A stretch of 33,565 bases of DNA from Segetibacter sp. (GTDB lineage: Bacteria > Bacteroidota > Bacteroidia > Chitinophagales > Chitinophagaceae), in the NCBI GenBank assembly GCA_025963675.1, contig JAOQAJ010000301.1, positions 1-33,565 of the forward strand. Direction: 5' to 3'. How positions within the stretch are numbered: position 1 is the stretch's first letter; the number at the start of each line of letters is the position of its first letter. The position numbers were made by a program, and so were the translations under genes. The notes beneath the pieces are model-generated. The model saw only the letters and a list, made by a program, of their open reading frames with translations, was not told where the DNA came from and ran no database searches. Shown here in pieces: positions 16,152-24,197 of this stretch.

Positions 16152-16170
16152 GAAGTGTGCGACGCAACGG
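16152..16170 (-). repeat. Dispersed intergenic repeat, copy 6 (divergent)
   Basis: On the minus strand the tail reads CCGTTGCGTCGCACACTTC, preceded about 25 bases earlier by TTTTTTGGTAGCAGGC, which resembles the head box. It lies in the convergent gap between the protease gene and the next minus-strand gene. Confidence 0.55.
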
Positions 16171-16211
16171 CTGCAGAAAAAGGATATACTGCCTGCTACC
16201 AAAAAATCCTG

Positions 16212-17318
16212 CTATTTAATTCCGATGTCGGCTACAAGCATCAGGTGATCACTAAGGTCTTCATCCACTAAATCAAATTGCTGCACATAAAAGTTGTTAT
16301 CCGGCAAAATATAATCGATTCGCAAGGTAGGAGCAAGCGCTATGTAGGTGCGACCAATACCTAATGAAGTTGCAAGGAATACATCCTGCCAATCTTTTCT
16401 TATATGAAAATAGGTGTAACTATTTGGTACGTCATTAAAGTCTCCGCATATAATACTAGGATACGGCGAATGGTCTAAAGCATCCCTTACAATATCTGCC
16501 TGTTCACCTCTTTTTGTGTAGGCCAGTTTCATTTTTTGCAAAAGACTTTTTGAAGCGGGTAAGGTTTTGTTTTCCGTATTTTTTATGATCTCGATATCCT
16601 CGTAATCTTCCTGTTTAAACTTAAACGATTGAAGATGGGTGGTAAAAATTCTCACAATTTTTTTTGGCGTTGCTATATCAGCATAAATAAGACTTTCGCT
16701 TGAGTTGCCGGGAAAACGAACTTTGCCGGAGTCTACAATTGGGTATCTTGAAAAGATAATACAGCCAGCCTGGTACCCTTGTTTAGGTCGTTCAAAATCG
16801 CGTGAAAAATAGTGGTAGGGGTAATTTTCTTTAAACCTCCGGAGATTGTTTTGTGTAGCAGAGTTATTGAATTCCTGCAGGCAAATAATATCAGGCTTTT
16901 GTGCTATGATCGTTTCAGGAATTGTCGCCCGATCAATTCTTTTTTTGTCTGCTTTATTACTTAACCCTTCCAGGCTCCTGGTATTCCAATCAACAATGCG
17001 AAGGTAGGTGCTGTCTTTTTTTTCGGTAAATGTCTGGTATTTATGGGTGGCGAATAAAACGCTCAACTGTTTCCAGCCAATAAGTAAGGTAATTATAGGA
17101 ATCAGCGAAAGTGATGGCTTTACAACCCACCAGAAAAACATAAAAAATACCAACAACAACGCCATATATGGAACTGAAAGGCCAATAACGCCCATGAACC
17201 ACCAGGTAGATGGATTGAGATAGGGAACAAGGCAGGCAATAAGAAACACCGCCGCTATCAGGCAGTTGATAATTACAAATATGCGGTTAAATACTTTTCT
17301 GATCTTTCCACCGGCCAT
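16212..17318 (-). CDS. Membrane-anchored endonuclease/exonuclease/phosphatase-fold protein (second of pair)
   Basis: A 368-residue protein with three N-terminal membrane segments (about residues 10-90) and a C-terminal EEP domain, the fold of DNase I, sphingomyelinases and inositol phosphatases. Catalytic landmarks are DWNTRSL, CLQEFNN (metal-binding Glu), THLQSF (His), ICGDFNDVPNSY (Asp/Asn) and the terminal SDHLMLVADIG (Asp-His). All are present, so it should be active. I start it at ATG 17318 (MAGGKIRK); the frame extends only to a TTG at 17336. It shares its layout with the gene immediately upstream and is probably a diverged tandem duplicate. The substrate (nucleic acid or lipid/phosphate) is undetermined. 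Confidence 0.85.
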   Translation of the reverse strand: MAGGKIRKVFNRIFVIINCLIAAVFLIACLVPYLNPSTWWFMGVIGLSVPYMALLLVFFMFFWWVVKPSLSLIPIITLLIGWKQLSVLFATHKYQTFTEKKDSTYLRIVDWNTRSLEGLSNKADKKRIDRATIPETIIAQKPDIICLQEFNNSATQNNLRRFKENYPYHYFSRDFERPKQGYQAGCIIFSRYPIVDSGKVRFPGNSSESLIYADIATPKKIVRIFTTHLQSFKFKQEDYEDIEIIKNTENKTLPASKSLLQKMKLAYTKRGEQADIVRDALDHSPYPSIICGDFNDVPNSYTYFHIRKDWQDVFLATSLGIGRTYIALAPTLRIDYILPDNNFYVQQFDLVDEDLSDHLMLVADIGIK

Positions 17319-17369
17319 GTTGTAAATATAAAGCAATTAGTTAGCAGCGACTTATAACAGAATTTTTAA

Positions 17370-18485
17370 TTATTTTTTCCAGCTTACATCAACAAATTGA
17401 GGAAAGTGATCAGATAAATACACATCGTCTTTACGAAAATTTGATATAGTAAATTGTTTATCGACTAGTAAAAAATCGATGCGAAGGCTTTTAGGATAGC
17501 CATCCATCGTAGTTCCCAGTCCCCATCCTTTTTTCGTAAACGGATCCTGCAAATGCTGAGACATCAGATGATAGGGATAAGAGGTTGGAACGGAATTCAT
17601 ATCAGCAGCAAAAATTACCGGGTAAGGACTATTATTAAGTGCATCTTTTGCAATCACAGCTTCTTTGGAATGTGCCTGAGCAAATGCTTTTAGTTTCTCA
17701 AACCTGGTGCTCTCATATACAAAGTTTGAGTCTCCGTAAAAAAGAACTTTATTTCTAGAGCTTGCAGGGCCGGCAAACAAATTAATTGATTTGAAGTGAG
17801 TAGTAAATATGCGCATTTTTTTATTTTGAAATGCGATATCTACAGCACCCAAATATTCAGTGTAAGAAGGATCGCCCAGCAGTACTTTAGCGGAATCGAT
17901 AATGGGAATTTTTGAAAATATAGCAGAGCATGTTATTATCACTCCACCCGGATTTTTATTTACTACATCATTTGTCAGGTACATATACCCATAGCCTAAT
18001 TTTCTTAAGTCTTCGGTGTTCGAAAACGTGCCCGGTAAGTAATGCTGTACAAACTCCTGCAGGCACAATACATCAGGATTAATTTCTGAGATGTATTTAA
18101 ACATCTGAGTCCGGGCCGAAGTAAGTGAGTCTGAACCAATAGAAGGGTTGTCGAAGCCTCTTACATTCCAGCTTAGGATTCTTAAAGAAGATGAATCCTT
18201 TGAGACCGCTGTTTTGGAGGAAGGATTAAGGGCGATTGTTGATACAAGGTTTTGGAAGCCGGCAAACAACAACAGAAATAAAACTAAAGCGACTTTTCTC
18301 TTGACGAGTACCCATATAAAGGCAAGAATAAGAATAACAGCGGCCAGGTATGGAAAGCCTAAAGCTAAAAAAGCCATAGGCCAAAAATCAACCGGACTCA
18401 CATAAGGAGTTAAGCAGCTAACCAAATAAGTAAAGGCAAGTATAAAAGTGATAAACGCAAAACCTGCAAAAACGAATTTCTTCAT
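17370..18485 (-). CDS. Membrane-anchored endonuclease/exonuclease/phosphatase-fold protein (first of pair)
   Basis: A 371-residue protein with the same design as its downstream neighbour: three hydrophobic N-terminal helices followed by an EEP catalytic domain. Motifs are LSWNVRGFD, CLQEFVQHY, THFKSI, FAADMNSVPTSY and SDHFPQFVDV, including the metal and catalytic residues. The ATG at 18485 lies three bases before the stop of the upstream rhomboid-like gene, implying translational coupling; a GTG one codon earlier is the alternative. It is the third member of a rhomboid-rhomboid-EEP-EEP run. Substrate is unknown. Confidence 0.85.
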   Translation of the reverse strand: MKKFVFAGFAFITFILAFTYLVSCLTPYVSPVDFWPMAFLALGFPYLAAVILILAFIWVLVKRKVALVLFLLLFAGFQNLVSTIALNPSSKTAVSKDSSSLRILSWNVRGFDNPSIGSDSLTSARTQMFKYISEINPDVLCLQEFVQHYLPGTFSNTEDLRKLGYGYMYLTNDVVNKNPGGVIITCSAIFSKIPIIDSAKVLLGDPSYTEYLGAVDIAFQNKKMRIFTTHFKSINLFAGPASSRNKVLFYGDSNFVYESTRFEKLKAFAQAHSKEAVIAKDALNNSPYPVIFAADMNSVPTSYPYHLMSQHLQDPFTKKGWGLGTTMDGYPKSLRIDFLLVDKQFTISNFRKDDVYLSDHFPQFVDVSWKK

Positions 18486-18488
18486 CAC

Positions 18489-19406
18489 TTATAACTCCTC
18501 ACTGCTGGCTTTTTTCAGGAACTCTTTTTCGTCTTCGGTCAGCGAGTTATAGCCTTTGTGATGAATTTTATCAAGTAAATCATCTACCCGTTGTTGGGTT
18601 ACATGAGGCGTCTTTTCGAAAGGTTTCTGGTTAGACTTATAAAACAACTGATTTTTAGGTGGGTTTTTAAAATGCTTTTTTTCAGGTCTGAATAAATCGT
18701 CAGCCCAATTGACCACATCTATCATCCACTGGCTCCAGTCATTTCCTTTTTGAAGTTGCCAAACAAAAACGTAACCTACAAGTCCACCTGCCATTAATGC
18801 GGCTATATGACCAAAATTACCACCCTCAACAGTGCCGAGACGAATTAAAACAAAAACCGCGGTTAATACCCACAGCGGAATATTAATCATCGGAAATATC
18901 TTATATCTCGGAGCTAGTGCTGTAGTCGCTACTGCCAGGGCCATCAATGCAGGACCAGCACCTAACAATGGAGAAATACTGTTTACGTTTTGGCTTAAGG
19001 ATGGGATGAGGTTTACAGCGAGCAAAAAGATAACAGAACCGGCAAGACCGCCATAGAGATAGACAGGAATCAATTTCTTGTTACCTGCCAAATCCTGGAA
19101 AATGTAGCCAAACCCCCATAACCATAACATGCTGCTCACCAACTCTAACAATTTGTAATGCGAAAACATGTATAACAGCAACGTCCACGGACGTGTAGCA
19201 AAAACCGCAGGCTGAGCCGGAACCGAGATGTAACTCAAAACCTGGGATTCGAAAACACCTGCTGTACCATTATTCAGCATGTACACCATCCTGGTAAAGT
19301 TGAGCAGAATGTAAACGATTATGTTGAATACTATCAGCAGGACAAGCGAGTTACCGTCCTGCCCTAATGAAATCCTTTTCCTGCTGTTTTGCTGCAATAA
19401 ACTCAT
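18489..19406 (-). CDS. Catalytically dead rhomboid-like membrane protein
   Basis: A 305-residue protein with a rhomboid fold of about six membrane helices. Aligned by eye with the active rhomboid just upstream, the GASG serine motif becomes GAGP (Ser replaced by Gly151), and the HxxxN oxyanion pair becomes Glu88 and Ser92. Only the second catalytic histidine survives (NFGHIAALMAGGLVGY, His200). It should therefore lack protease activity, like iRhoms and derlins, and could bind or regulate substrates. The C-terminal cytoplasmic tail ends with a short helical domain (RVDDLLDKIHHKGYNSLTED) often found on Bacteroidota rhomboids. It lies 21 bases downstream of the active rhomboid. Confidence 0.85.
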   Translation of the reverse strand: MSLLQQNSRKRISLGQDGNSLVLLIVFNIIVYILLNFTRMVYMLNNGTAGVFESQVLSYISVPAQPAVFATRPWTLLLYMFSHYKLLELVSSMLWLWGFGYIFQDLAGNKKLIPVYLYGGLAGSVIFLLAVNLIPSLSQNVNSISPLLGAGPALMALAVATTALAPRYKIFPMINIPLWVLTAVFVLIRLGTVEGGNFGHIAALMAGGLVGYVFVWQLQKGNDWSQWMIDVVNWADDLFRPEKKHFKNPPKNQLFYKSNQKPFEKTPHVTQQRVDDLLDKIHHKGYNSLTEDEKEFLKKASSEEL

Positions 19407-19427
19407 TTCAATGATTATTAGCGATCT

Positions 19428-20258
19428 CTATATGTCCGTAAAATTTCTGCGGTCATTTCTGTTCCACGTTAATACTAACAAAAAACCAACCAAACCACCA
19501 CCAATGTGCGCCCAGTGAGCAATATTATCGTTGGGATTATTCTGGAAAGCTGAAATAACTTCATACCCAAAATAGGCCAGGCCAATCCATTTGGCTTTTA
19601 CCCCCAGTACAAAATATAAATATAATTTCCTATTAGGAAATAAATAAATGTAAGCAGCTAAAACTCCGAAAACAGCGCCACTCGCTCCTATAGTCGGTTC
19701 GCTTAAAACGGAATAAGTATAAGATGAAATATATTGAAGAACAGTATTTGCCGCGCTGCTATTGCCGGGATCAGCCAAATACATCTGCAAGCTGGTTCGG
19801 GCACCCTCATACTGATTTAGTCCAAATTGATTATAAAATGCCTCAAAACTTTCAGCAGATGGATGAAGGTTCACAGCATAAAACTGGTTGACCAAGGGAT
19901 GCCATTGAAACCACAACCACAGCAATTGTATGAGTGCAGCGCCAATGCCGCACAAAAAGTAAAAGGTAAGAAACCTTTTTGGTCCCCATCTGTCCTCAAG
20001 CTCAGAACCGAACATCCACAAGGCAAACATGTTGTACACCAAATGCATCAGCCCGCCATGTAAAAACAGATGTGTAATGATTTGCCATGGTTGAAAAAGT
20101 GGAGACTTCACATGATGAAGACCGAATAGAGCTTCCATATTTATGGAACCCCCTTTTCCAATAGTACTCTGTGCAAGAAACGCAAGTACGTTTATAATAA
20201 GCAAATTTTTAATGACTGTGGGTAGGTTCTGATAGCTGCTCGGGCTGTATTGATTCAT
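19428..20258 (-). CDS. Rhomboid family intramembrane serine protease
   Basis: A 276-residue six-helix membrane protease. The catalytic dyad is intact: Ser193 in GASGAVFG and His251 in WAHIGGGLVGFL, with the oxyanion pair His72 and Asn76 in MHLVYNMF. Rhomboids cut transmembrane segments of substrates within the bilayer. An unusually long loop (about residues 118-188) separates helices before the serine helix. It heads the run of four minus-strand genes; a perfect -7 box precedes it. Pairing with an inactive relative directly downstream suggests that they work together. Confidence 0.93.
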   Translation of the reverse strand: MNQYSPSSYQNLPTVIKNLLIINVLAFLAQSTIGKGGSINMEALFGLHHVKSPLFQPWQIITHLFLHGGLMHLVYNMFALWMFGSELEDRWGPKRFLTFYFLCGIGAALIQLLWLWFQWHPLVNQFYAVNLHPSAESFEAFYNQFGLNQYEGARTSLQMYLADPGNSSAANTVLQYISSYTYSVLSEPTIGASGAVFGVLAAYIYLFPNRKLYLYFVLGVKAKWIGLAYFGYEVISAFQNNPNDNIAHWAHIGGGLVGFLLVLTWNRNDRRNFTDI

Positions 20259-20275
20259 GATACTTGATAGGTTAA

Positions 20276-20283
20276 CAAAGGTA
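20276..20283 (-). promoter_or_regulatory. -7 promoter box of the rhomboid-EEP run
   Basis: TACCTTTG on the minus strand, a perfect TAnnTTTG match, lies in the 36-base gap after the upstream methyltransferase gene and 17 bases before the rhomboid start. No clear -33 box. Confidence 0.55.
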
Positions 20284-20294
20284 TGCCGTAAAAG

Positions 20295-21695
20295 TTAGCG
20301 AAGTTTTAATTGCACGACGTTCTCAATATGTAAGGTATGGGGGAACATGTCTACCGGTTGAATTTTAGTCACCTGATATTTCTCATCCAGTATTGCCAGG
20401 TCGCGAGCCTGTGTCGCAGGATTGCAGCTGACATATACGATCGTCGGAGCTGCTATTGCAAGCAACTTCCTTACAAGTTTTTCATGCATACCAGCGCGTG
20501 GCGGATCAGTAATTATGACATCTGGTCGCCCATGGCTTTCAAAAAAAGCATCGTTGCAAATCTCGATCACATCACCGGCAAAAAAGGCAGCATTTTCAAG
20601 ATGGTTTAAAAGTGCATTTTCTTTTGCATCCGCAATTGCATCTTCAACAACTTCGACACCTACGATTTTATTTGCCAGCTTACTTACAAAAATGCCAATG
20701 GAACCGGTGCCGCAGTATAAGTCATAAACAGTTTGCGTTCCATTTAGTTCTGCAAATTCACGTGTTACCTGGTATAATTTTTCCCCTTGCGCCGTATTGG
20801 TCTGAAAAAAAGATTTAGGTGAAATTTTGAATTCAAAGTCTTCAAGCTTTTCTATTATATAACCTTTCCCGGAATAAATGATCGGGTCAAGATCATTTAG
20901 ACTGTCGTTTCTTTTAGGGTTAATAGTGTAGAGAAGGGTAGTTATTTCAGGAAACTTATTTTGAATAAACTGCAGCAGATCCGGTGTTATTTTTTTGTCT
21001 TCATAACCAACTACCAGGTTTACCATTATTTCACCTGTAGTTGCAATTCTTATTAAAAGATTTCGCAGGTAGCCGGTATGGTGACGAATATCGTAGTGCG
21101 TTAACTCATGTCGTTTGGCATATTCCCAAATTGCCAGCCGGATAAAATTGGTAGGTTCTGTTTGTAAATGACATTCATAAATCGGAACTACCTTATCAAA
21201 AAAACCTCTTGCATGAAAACCTGCCACATTTTCGTTTGGAGACACGTCGGGGTTGTTTAGTTCTTCGGCTAAAAGAAACCTTTTGTTCGAAAAAGTATAT
21301 TCCATCTTGTTACGGTACCGGGTAGTATGTTCAGCACCAATGATGGGCATCATTTCGGGCAAGACTACTTTACCAATCCGCTTCAGGTTATCTGCAACCT
21401 GTTGTTGCTTATATTGTAATTGTTGTGCATAAGGAAGCATCTGCCACTGGCATCCTCCGCAAACGCCGAAATGCTGGCAAAAAGGCTCAATTCGTAAATC
21501 GCTGTATTTATGATAGTGTAATGCAATCCCTTCCCCCCAGTCTTTTTTATTTTTTTGAAGTAACACGTCCACTTCATCGCCCGGAATTGTATTCTCCACA
21601 AAAATCACTTTTCCTTCAACCCGTGCAAGCGATTTCCCTTCTGCAGCATAATTCTCCATAACCACGTTATGCAAAACAACTTTCTTCCTTTTCAT
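20295..21695 (-). CDS. rlmD: 23S rRNA (uracil-5-)-methyltransferase, RlmD/TrmA family
   Basis: A 466-residue SAM-dependent RNA methyltransferase. An N-terminal TRAM domain (residues 3-60) is followed by an iron-sulfur cluster site (Cys73, Cys79, Cys82 in FCQHFGVCGGC and a fourth Cys in PIYECHL). Then come the methyltransferase motifs YDLYCGTGSIGIF and ITDPPRAGMHEK, and the catalytic cysteine in YVSCNPATQARDL. Family membership is clear. Whether it modifies 23S rRNA position 1939 or another uridine is by analogy. I use ATG 21695. The frame runs to 21809, but the extra 38 residues are translated repeat DNA upstream of the promoter. The -7 box lies only four bases before this ATG, so the mRNA is probably leaderless or nearly so. 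Confidence 0.92.
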   Translation of the reverse strand: MKRKKVVLHNVVMENYAAEGKSLARVEGKVIFVENTIPGDEVDVLLQKNKKDWGEGIALHYHKYSDLRIEPFCQHFGVCGGCQWQMLPYAQQLQYKQQQVADNLKRIGKVVLPEMMPIIGAEHTTRYRNKMEYTFSNKRFLLAEELNNPDVSPNENVAGFHARGFFDKVVPIYECHLQTEPTNFIRLAIWEYAKRHELTHYDIRHHTGYLRNLLIRIATTGEIMVNLVVGYEDKKITPDLLQFIQNKFPEITTLLYTINPKRNDSLNDLDPIIYSGKGYIIEKLEDFEFKISPKSFFQTNTAQGEKLYQVTREFAELNGTQTVYDLYCGTGSIGIFVSKLANKIVGVEVVEDAIADAKENALLNHLENAAFFAGDVIEICNDAFFESHGRPDVIITDPPRAGMHEKLVRKLLAIAAPTIVYVSCNPATQARDLAILDEKYQVTKIQPVDMFPHTLHIENVVQLKLR

Positions 21696-21699
21696 GCTG

Positions 21700-21707
21700 C
21701 AAAAGTA
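21700..21707 (-). promoter_or_regulatory. -7 promoter box of rlmD
   Basis: TACTTTTG on the minus strand, perfect TAnnTTTG, four bases before the ATG. This fixes the start codon and implies a transcript with almost no 5' untranslated region. Confidence 0.65.
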
Positions 21708-21741
21708 TAGTGAAGTGAAACGTGAAATGTGAAACGTAAAA
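21706..21741. repeat. Short irregular GTGAAA tandem repeat
   Basis: Units such as GTGAAGTGAAACGTGAAATG follow one another with a period of 5-7 bases. A similar but looser run is at 3521-3560. It lies just upstream of the rlmD promoter. Confidence 0.5.
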
Positions 21742-21791
21742 CCTTTATGCTTTTGTTTTTTTATGATACCAGCAAAAGAATATCCATTAAA

Positions 21792-21815
21792 CATTGTTGT
21801 GTCACTCACGTGTAC
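21792..21815 (+). repeat. Dispersed intergenic repeat, copy 7
   Basis: CATTGTTGTGTC then ACTCACGTGTAC differs from the copy 4/5 tail at two positions. The head box TTTATGATACCAGCA lies about 20 bases upstream. It is located between divergent genes. Confidence 0.85.
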
Positions 21816-21912
21816 TATCGATAGTTGCTTCTGCTGAAAAGACTTCTTATTTTAGCTTTATTCGTCCTAAGCGAATCGGCATTAAAAAAACTTTAGACCC
21901 CGAACCAAAAAC

Positions 21913-22590
21913 ATGAGCAGTTCTACAAATGAAAATTCAGGTTCAGGAGAAGCTTTAATTATATCGTACCTAAACCTGCGGAAGTTTGTTGGAATATTAG
22001 GAGTTGCGCTACCCTTTGTTTCGATTGTTGGGACTTATATTTTTAGTGATTGCAGAACCCTGCTTCCTTCAATAAGTCAGTATTATTATTCTGTAATGGG
22101 AGACTTTTTTGTTGGAACCCTTTGCGGTGTTGCCATCTTTTTATTTTCCTACAAAGGCTATAATACCTGGGATAAAGTATTAACGAACGTTGCAGGGGTA
22201 TGTGCTGTCGCTTCTGCCTTTTTCCCAACACACATTAACAGAGATTACATTTTATGTTATTCAACTGATCGTGATGTTACTAACTTTTCAGATATAACCC
22301 ATACCATCACTTCAGGTCTATTCTTTATTTCACTTGCCGCCATCAGCATTTTTTTATTTACCAAATCTAAAGGTGTGATGACTGCGGAAAAGAAAATGCG
22401 CAACAAAATATATCGTGTGTGCGGTTATACTATGATTGCAGCTATCTTATTAATTGGTCTATATAGAATTCCTGCGATTCATGTTTATTTCGAAAGGTAT
22501 AAGCCAACAGTTATTTTAGAGACCCTTGCTTTAATTGCATTCGGTTTTTCGTGGCTTACCAAAGGTGAGTTCTTATTGAAAGACGAATGA
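21913..22590 (+). CDS. Conserved multi-pass membrane protein of unknown function
   Basis: A 225-residue protein with about six membrane helices. The first begins at LRKFVGILGVALPFVSIVGTY. A conserved-looking stretch SISQYYYSVMGDFFVGTLCG and FLFSYKGYNTWDKVLTNVAG leads into ASAFFPTHIN. I have the impression of a widespread hypothetical membrane family with SIS-YYY and FVG motifs, but I cannot name a function. The N-terminus is short, Ser/Gly rich and cytoplasmic-looking. It is monocistronic, flanked by minus-strand genes. Confidence 0.7.
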   Translation: MSSSTNENSGSGEALIISYLNLRKFVGILGVALPFVSIVGTYIFSDCRTLLPSISQYYYSVMGDFFVGTLCGVAIFLFSYKGYNTWDKVLTNVAGVCAVASAFFPTHINRDYILCYSTDRDVTNFSDITHTITSGLFFISLAAISIFLFTKSKGVMTAEKKMRNKIYRVCGYTMIAAILLIGLYRIPAIHVYFERYKPTVILETLALIAFGFSWLTKGEFLLKDE

Positions 22591-22604
22591 TTCGGGCCGT
22601 CAAC

Positions 22605-22769
22605 TTAAAAGCAGTTTTTTATTTCGCTTTTAAAAAAAAGAACAAAACATTTGTTGTCTCCCTCTTTTAAGTGTTCACGAGGACACTTAAAAGTAAAAGA
22701 AAAACCGGGACCCGTACCGTTGAATGTAACCCAACCATCCTCGCTCCCGGCAGTGCAATCATTTTTCAT
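22605..22769 (-). CDS. Possible small cysteine-containing protein (doubtful)
   Basis: A 54-codon frame with ATG at 22769 encodes a peptide with four cysteines (MKNDCTAGSEDGW, FTFKCPREHLKEG, NKCFVLFF, IKNCF). It has no signal peptide and no family I know. Against it: a 13-bp hairpin (22664-22693) lies inside the frame, no promoter box is visible, and the frame stays open upstream through another hairpin. It may be a real small gene, a remnant, or chance. Confidence 0.2.
   Translation of the reverse strand: MKNDCTAGSEDGWVTFNGTGPGFSFTFKCPREHLKEGDNKCFVLFFKSEIKNCF
22664..22693. repeat. Inverted repeat with 13-bp stem
   Basis: CTTTTAAGTGTTC (22664-22676) pairs with GGACACTTAAAAG (22681-22693, one G-T pair), with loop ACGA. 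No T run follows on either strand. It may be a weak terminator for the membrane protein gene ending at 22590 or a structured remnant. Confidence 0.6.
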
Positions 22770-22783
22770 ATAGCAACTCGTGT

Positions 22784-22828
22784 TAATAGCAAAGGTCGCC
22801 TGTAAAAAACAGGCGACCTTTGCTATTA
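22784..22828. terminator. Perfect 19-bp hairpin after the metalloprotease gene
   Basis: Arms at 22784-22802 and 22810-22828 pair perfectly over 19 bases (core AAAGGTCGCCTG with CAGGCGACCTTT), with a 7-base A-rich loop on the plus strand. It lies 20 bases beyond the minus-strand metalloprotease stop. No T tail follows, so it may stabilise the 3' end rather than terminate in the classical way. Confidence 0.6.
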
Positions 22829-22848
22829 TATTAAGTGATGCTGAATGT

Positions 22849-23838
22849 TTATTGTGCGAAAGATGCTCTTGGCCCTCCATTAGAGAAAACTGCAAGCATT
22901 CTATCTCTTTGCCCGTTTGTAAACATATACATGCATTGGTCGTAAGTATAATCCATGTAGTTCATAGTCATTTCACGCGGCGTGCCTGTGCAAGTGCTTA
23001 AGTGAGGCTGTGCAGGGCAACCACCATTTGAGGTATTGTGTTGAGGTGTATCTCCGACCTGGTCAGTACCACAGGTAGCATCACCCCAGATATGACGAAG
23101 GTTCATCCAATGGCCTACTTCGTGAGTAGCGGTTCTGCCTAAGTTGTAATTGCTTGTATAAGTACCTGTCGCTTTGGTCTGGCTTCCAAAGGCTGAATAA
23201 AGTATTACCACTCCGTCAGTGGCTGCATTTCCACCTGGAAACTGTGCATACCCCAATAAACCCCGTCCAAGATTACAGGACCACATGTTTAGGTAATACT
23301 TGGCGTCGAGAGGGTTGCTTCCGCCTTTGGCAGTTCTCTTAACATCATCATTTGAGCTAAAACTTGTTTTTTTAGTTGGTACACGAACGATCTTATCTAA
23401 AACAAACCGAACGCCTACTTTCGTTTGCTCATCCTTAAATTCAAGAGGCGTATTTGCCCCGTCTGCATTGGTATTATTAAAATCCTCATTCAAAACAGTT
23501 ATCTGCGATTGTACCTGAGCGTCACTAATATTTTCAGCAGCAGTACGGTACACCACATGTACTGCCACAGGAATTTCAATTACTCCATTTACCAAACGAT
23601 AGGCACCTGGATTCTTAATTACTTTTTTAGTGTAAGCTTCGATCTCATCCATATGTCTTCTCAACGATGGATCTGCGGCGATCTGTTCTTCCAGAACTTC
23701 ATGCGACGCACAACTGCGTTCCATTATAACAGGAGTTTCTAACTGCTGTTCTTCTTCCCGGGCAATTTTTGCATCCTGCTTATTACAGGACAGAACGAGC
23801 AATAGCAAGCCTAATAGTGAGGTGGATAGTTTTCTCAT
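22849..23838 (-). CDS. Lipoprotein zinc metalloprotease, M43 (pappalysin-like) family
   Basis: A 329-residue exported protease. A signal peptide with lipobox LVLSC places the lipid-modified cysteine at residue 18, so it is membrane-tethered outside the cytoplasm. The metzincin zinc site HEVGHWMNLRH (HExxHxxxxxH) is followed by WGD and by the Met-turn MNYMDYTYDQC. Cysteine-rich segments around GGCPAQPHLSTCTG are typical of M43 proteases. The N-terminal 100 residues are probably a propeptide. The end, FTNGQRDRMLAVFSNGGPR, matches the family C-terminus. A -7-like box TACCTTTA precedes it. Substrate is unknown. Confidence 0.9.
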   Translation of the reverse strand: MRKLSTSLLGLLLLVLSCNKQDAKIAREEEQQLETPVIMERSCASHEVLEEQIAADPSLRRHMDEIEAYTKKVIKNPGAYRLVNGVIEIPVAVHVVYRTAAENISDAQVQSQITVLNEDFNNTNADGANTPLEFKDEQTKVGVRFVLDKIVRVPTKKTSFSSNDDVKRTAKGGSNPLDAKYYLNMWSCNLGRGLLGYAQFPGGNAATDGVVILYSAFGSQTKATGTYTSNYNLGRTATHEVGHWMNLRHIWGDATCGTDQVGDTPQHNTSNGGCPAQPHLSTCTGTPREMTMNYMDYTYDQCMYMFTNGQRDRMLAVFSNGGPRASFAQ

Positions 23839-24197
23839 GATACTTAAATTTTTGTTAACTTAAAGGTATTAGTAATATAATAACTTTTATAATATTTAAT
23901 TAATAGATACCGGTCATATTGATAAATGAGTAATGGTACAAAAAACGATTACCGGAATTGAGCAGGTTGCTGAAGCAAGCACAGCAGTAAAAGTGAGTGA
24001 CACAACGATGTTCAATTATTTATTCGACCGCTTGTTACCCAAAAAAATACTTTCGCTATTTTATTAAAATAACCAGAATTACAATAAAAACCATTTTCAG
24101 AGGTTATTACATTTGGCCTTGGGTAATTAACAAATTGAAAAAAACTCTTTGCCATTTTAAAGATATTTTTACAACTAATCCTATATTAGAAAACAGT
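23839..24197. other. Divergent intergenic region
   Basis: Between the divergent metalloprotease and thioredoxin-like genes. It contains dispersed repeat copy 8 (23987-24010) and a perfect -7 box TACATTTG at 24108-24115 that could start the downstream operon. The open frame running from 23997 into the next gene is an extension without coding character. Confidence 0.5.
23987..24010 (-). repeat. Dispersed intergenic repeat, copy 8
   Basis: GTAAAAGTGAGT then GACACAACGATG is the reverse complement of the copy 4/5 tail with one mismatch. On the minus strand a head-like TTTTTTTGGGTAACA precedes it. It creates a spurious ATG upstream of the next gene. Confidence 0.85.

Noticed and set aside
21696-21809. 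N-terminal extension of the rRNA methyltransferase
   Set aside because: The added residues are translated repeat sequence (GTGAAA repeats and dispersed repeat copy 7), and the promoter box at 21700-21707 lies inside them.
23997-24197. N-terminal extension of the thioredoxin-like gene starting at 23997
   Set aside because: The extra 67 codons begin inside a dispersed repeat, lack coding character and precede a good signal peptide at 24198. They also run through a candidate -7 box at 24108.
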